Source: Ghiorsea sp. (GTDB taxonomy: Bacteria; Pseudomonadota; Zetaproteobacteria; Mariprofundales; Mariprofundaceae). Taken from it: a DNA stretch of 64,000 bases. A model generated the notes under the pieces. It was given only the letters and a program-made list of their open reading frames with translations. It was not told the origin of the DNA and did not search any database. A program made the translations under genes and the position numbers. The stretch is from assembly GCA_030949605.1 (NCBI GenBank), contig JAUZSH010000024.1:1-64000 (forward strand), written 5' to 3'. Positions 63,856 to 64,000 of this stretch are shown here, piece after piece; positions within the stretch are counted from its first letter, which is position 1, and each line of letters opens with the position of its first letter.

Positions 63856-64000
63856 ATGGGCTTTCAATGGGATGATAAATATTCAACAGGTAATGACATC
63901 ATAGACCAACAGCATAAACAAATTTTCGCTTACCTTGATGAACTCGAAGATCATATCGAAAATGGTGCATCTCAAGAGTGGGTTGAAACGTTTATGAGTG
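63856..64000 (+). CDS. Bacteriohemerythrin, 5' part
   Basis: 48 codons before the window edge. FQWDDKYSTGNDIIDQQHKQIFAYLDELEDHIE shows the hemerythrin opening with the first iron-ligand His in DQQHKQ. Such proteins bind oxygen at a di-iron site and serve as oxygen carriers or sensors in microaerophiles. GGGACGGG lies about 10 bases before ATG 63856. Whether it is a stand-alone domain or part of a longer sensor cannot be seen. Confidence 0.85.
   Translation, partial: MGFQWDDKYSTGNDIIDQQHKQIFAYLDELEDHIENGASQEWVETFMS

Overview
The window looks like part of the chromosome of a marine-type proteobacterium. Hda, SspB with its ClpX-docking tail, CsrA, MsbA, HemX/HemY, TorF-type porins and a classical division/cell-wall cluster all point to Pseudomonadota. 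The gene mix and moderate GC (mid-40s by eye, not computed) would fit a Zetaproteobacterium, but that is inference and I hold it loosely. I see no rRNA, tRNA, CRISPR array or prophage.

Layout. 1-2084: end of a large AsmA-like envelope protein with an apparent frameshift. 2085-3153: gene-free repeat nursery holding two MITEs and a palindrome-pair repeat. 3154-8806 (minus): two tandem sets of porin (TorF family), PII protein and ammonium transporter, with clear terminators and candidate sigma-54 promoters. 9067-12891 (plus): carA, a YehS-like protein, dbpA, a GST. 12956-16657 (minus): acyltransferase, msbA, amidase, serving outer-membrane lipid and peptidoglycan metabolism. 16761-18282 (plus): arsR-arsM arsenic methylation pair, then a short csrA. 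18285-19795 (minus): hisF, hisA; then lipB (plus). 20597-23695: an IS5-family corpse split by a MITE, then an intact IS1634-family element sitting in a repeat. 23744-28315 (minus): phosphoglycolate-phosphatase-like gene and a Gld-type ABC export set.

28720-46084 (minus) is the complete dcw cluster: mraZ-rsmH-ftsL-ftsI-murE-murF-mraY-murD-ftsW-murG-murC-murB-ddl-ftsQ-ftsA-ftsZ. Its genes are almost all joined by 1-11 base overlaps, and a candidate MraZ box lies upstream. 46253-50151 (plus): OmpR-type two-component system and gamma-glutamyltransferase. 50410-51279: an unknown lipoprotein, followed by a second 1788-bp IS1634 copy in the opposite orientation and a stack of three MITE fragments (53149-53622). 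53642-56550 (minus): ferredoxin, sspB, DUF2066, hda-like, L,D-transpeptidase. 56669-63546 (plus): PLP decarboxylase, cobC-like, cobS, hemD, hemB, hemX, hemY, a tetrapyrrole block. The window ends inside a bacteriohemerythrin gene.

The most unusual content is the repeat ecology. Two near-identical IS1634 copies coexist with a 277-bp MITE sharing their terminal repeats and 6-bp target duplications. A second MITE family with clean 6-bp duplications cut an IS5 transposase exactly at its conserved DSGYQG codons. Other points of interest are the tandem porin-PII-Amt duplication, a fold-type-III PLP decarboxylase overlapping cobalamin genes, and an in-frame 9-bp minisatellite inside hemX.
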